DNA from: Cytophagales bacterium
GTDB lineage: Bacteria; Bacteroidota; Bacteroidia; Cytophagales; JAAEPT01
Assembly: GCA_011524675.1 (NCBI GenBank)
Contig: WTJX01000444.1
Location: forward strand, 8,258-15,319
Length of the DNA stretch: 7,062 nt
Direction: 5' to 3'
Position 1 is the first letter of the stretch. Every line of letters begins with the position of its first letter. Shown here piece by piece: positions 6,233-7,062 of the stretch. Under the pieces are notes generated by a model. The model had not been told where the DNA came from, did not search any database, and was given only the letters and a program-made list of their open reading frames with translations. A program made the translations under genes and the position numbers.

Positions 6233-6256
6233 TTCTTCACCTTATACACCTAATTT

Positions 6257-6808
6257 ATGGCTCAGTTTATTCCTTTTGATGATAACGCAATGGTTAACGG
6301 ATCTACAGTGATGGCTACCATTAACGCTTTTCCAAAGTTTATGAGGGAGGTAGGCGTAGAAATGCTTCAAAATAATGGAATCGATCATTTGACAGATGAC
6401 GGTTGGTATCCACAAAAAAAATGGTTAGATACTTTCAAAGAGATTTCAATCAAGTTTGGTGAAAATACCCTATTTCAAATAGGTAAGTCTATCCCTGATT
6501 CAGCCAAATTCCCTCCTAATATGAACACGCTAGAAGAGGCTTTCAATCTATTAAGTGTAGCATACCAAATGAACCACAAAGATGGAGATATAGGTGTCTT
6601 TGAAGTACACAGTATTGATGAAGAAAAAAAGGAAATCATCTTTTATTGCAAAAACCCATACCCTTGCGACTTTGACAGAGGTGTCCTCACTGCCATGGCA
6701 AGGAAATTTAAGACAGGTGTAAACGTAGGTTATGTGGAAGGGAAGCCTAGAAGAAAAGATGGCGCAGACGAAAGTTGGTATATCATTACTTATGACGGTG
6801 ATCTATAA
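6257..6808 (+). CDS. Conserved protein of unknown function, possibly V4R/H-NOX-like fold
   Basis: This is a 183-residue soluble protein with no signal peptide or membrane segment. It shows dense, conserved-looking motifs: DDGWYPQKKWL (47-57), FGENTLFQIGKSIP (67-80), AKFPP (83-87), AYQMNHKDGDIG (102-113), CKNPYPCDFDRGVLTAMARKF (131-151, Cys131 and Cys137) and GADESWYIITYD (169-180). The order helices, then a Cys-containing NPYPC segment before a helix, then a closing G-D-xx-WYIIT strand, recalls the V4R/heme-NO-binding-like ligand domain found as a small stand-alone sensor. I cannot assign a ligand; His107 and the two cysteines are candidate ligand residues. The start is ATG at 6257, with an in-frame stop 6 bp upstream of it; no Shine-Dalgarno is seen. 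It is monocistronic: a divergent spacer precedes it and a terminator follows. Confidence is high that it is a gene, low on function. Confidence 0.85.
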   Translation: MAQFIPFDDNAMVNGSTVMATINAFPKFMREVGVEMLQNNGIDHLTDDGWYPQKKWLDTFKEISIKFGENTLFQIGKSIPDSAKFPPNMNTLEEAFNLLSVAYQMNHKDGDIGVFEVHSIDEEKKEIIFYCKNPYPCDFDRGVLTAMARKFKTGVNVGYVEGKPRRKDGADESWYIITYDGDL

Positions 6809-6893
6809 TGTATAACACCTAAAGCCTTATTCCATCTTCAACCAAACATATTGCAAGCCAACCTTTAACCTTAGGTACTTATGAAAATTTCTC

Positions 6894-6922
6894 AGATCAC
6901 TTATGAGTGATCTATTTTTCTT
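6894..6922 (+). terminator. Intrinsic (Rho-independent) terminator of the 6257 gene
   Basis: AGATCACT (6894-6901) and AGTGATCT (6906-6913) form a perfect 8-bp stem with loop TATG, followed by ATTTTTCTT. It lies 85 bp past the stop codon. The T-run is on the plus strand, so it terminates the plus-strand transcript. The stem is only moderately GC-rich, as is usual in AT-rich genomes. Confidence 0.85.
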
Positions 6923-7062
6923 AATTCTTTAATTATCAAACCCATGATAAAAACACAAAAGAAAAAAGAAAATTTCACCCAAAACAAACAATTAGACTAC
7001 ACTCCGTCTTATCTAAATTCCCCTTAGCACACCACACCTTAAAACAACACCCTCACATGAAT

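Larger units (their letters stand above)
5704..6256. other. 553-bp divergent AT-rich spacer
   Basis: This spacer separates the minus-strand arsR unit from the plus-strand gene at 6257 and must hold both promoters. I see no RNA gene. Contents in order: the direct repeats by arsR; an imperfect dyad CCACATAT (5768-5775) / ATAAGTGG (5794-5801); a heptad repeat (5826-5846); a 7-bp dyad AAAATTC (6079-6085) / GAATTTT (6096-6102); and a degraded coding remnant (6110-6232). TACATTTT at 6214-6221 is one base from the Bacteroidota -7 box TAnnTTTG, but the nearest upstream TTG (6184) is too far away, so no promoter can be called with confidence. Confidence 0.6.

Noticed and set aside
6944..7027. 27-codon plus-strand frame after the terminator (starts MIKTQKKKENF)
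   Set aside because: It is very short, Lys/Asn/Gln-rich as expected of random AT-rich DNA, with no ribosome-binding site or recognisable family. It cannot be excluded as a small protein.
7057..7062. ATG AAT at the right edge as a possible next gene start
   Set aside because: Only two codons are visible, which is not enough to support a gene.

Overview
The window looks like chromosomal DNA of a Bacteroidota bacterium, probably of the Cytophagales kind. It is AT-rich, has AT-rich spacers, and starts mostly lack a Shine-Dalgarno sequence. The gene types also fit: a stand-alone PruA, a YjjG-type HAD phosphatase and Bacteroidota-like complex I subunits. This placement is inference; there is no rRNA or tRNA to anchor it.

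Layout. Positions 105-2676 (minus strand) hold nuoH followed by nuoI, two adjacent subunits of respiratory complex I. The first codons of a possible nuoJ may lie at the left edge. A 282-bp spacer separates nuoH from a tight three-gene minus-strand unit, arsR-like regulator -> YjjG-like HAD phosphatase -> pruA (5703 down to 2959), with gaps of only 15 and 12 bp. A 553-bp AT-rich spacer (5704-6256) follows. On its other side a divergent plus-strand gene (6257-6808) encodes a 183-residue conserved protein of unclear function and ends at a strong intrinsic terminator (6894-6922). The last 140 bp hold nothing convincing.

How the genes fit together. NuoH and NuoI sit at the junction of the membrane and peripheral arms of complex I. 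PruA oxidises glutamate semialdehyde (P5C) to glutamate with NAD+, so its NADH could feed the complex encoded beside it. That metabolic link is inferred. The HAD protein is probably a house-cleaning nucleotidase, and the ArsR-type protein may regulate its own operon.

Most notable points. (1) NuoI carries a ~290-residue Lys/Pro-rich low-complexity tail (residues ~201-490), far beyond the normal size of the protein, with an internal 85-residue (255-bp) tandem duplication. (2) Two intergenic spacers carry degenerate 7-bp tandem repeats with the core TTAGC. (3) A short degraded coding remnant, perhaps of a DUF721/DciA-like gene, precedes the 6257 gene. (4) A 9-bp direct repeat lies immediately upstream of the arsR-like gene. 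I found no CRISPR array, insertion sequence, phage gene or complete defence system.
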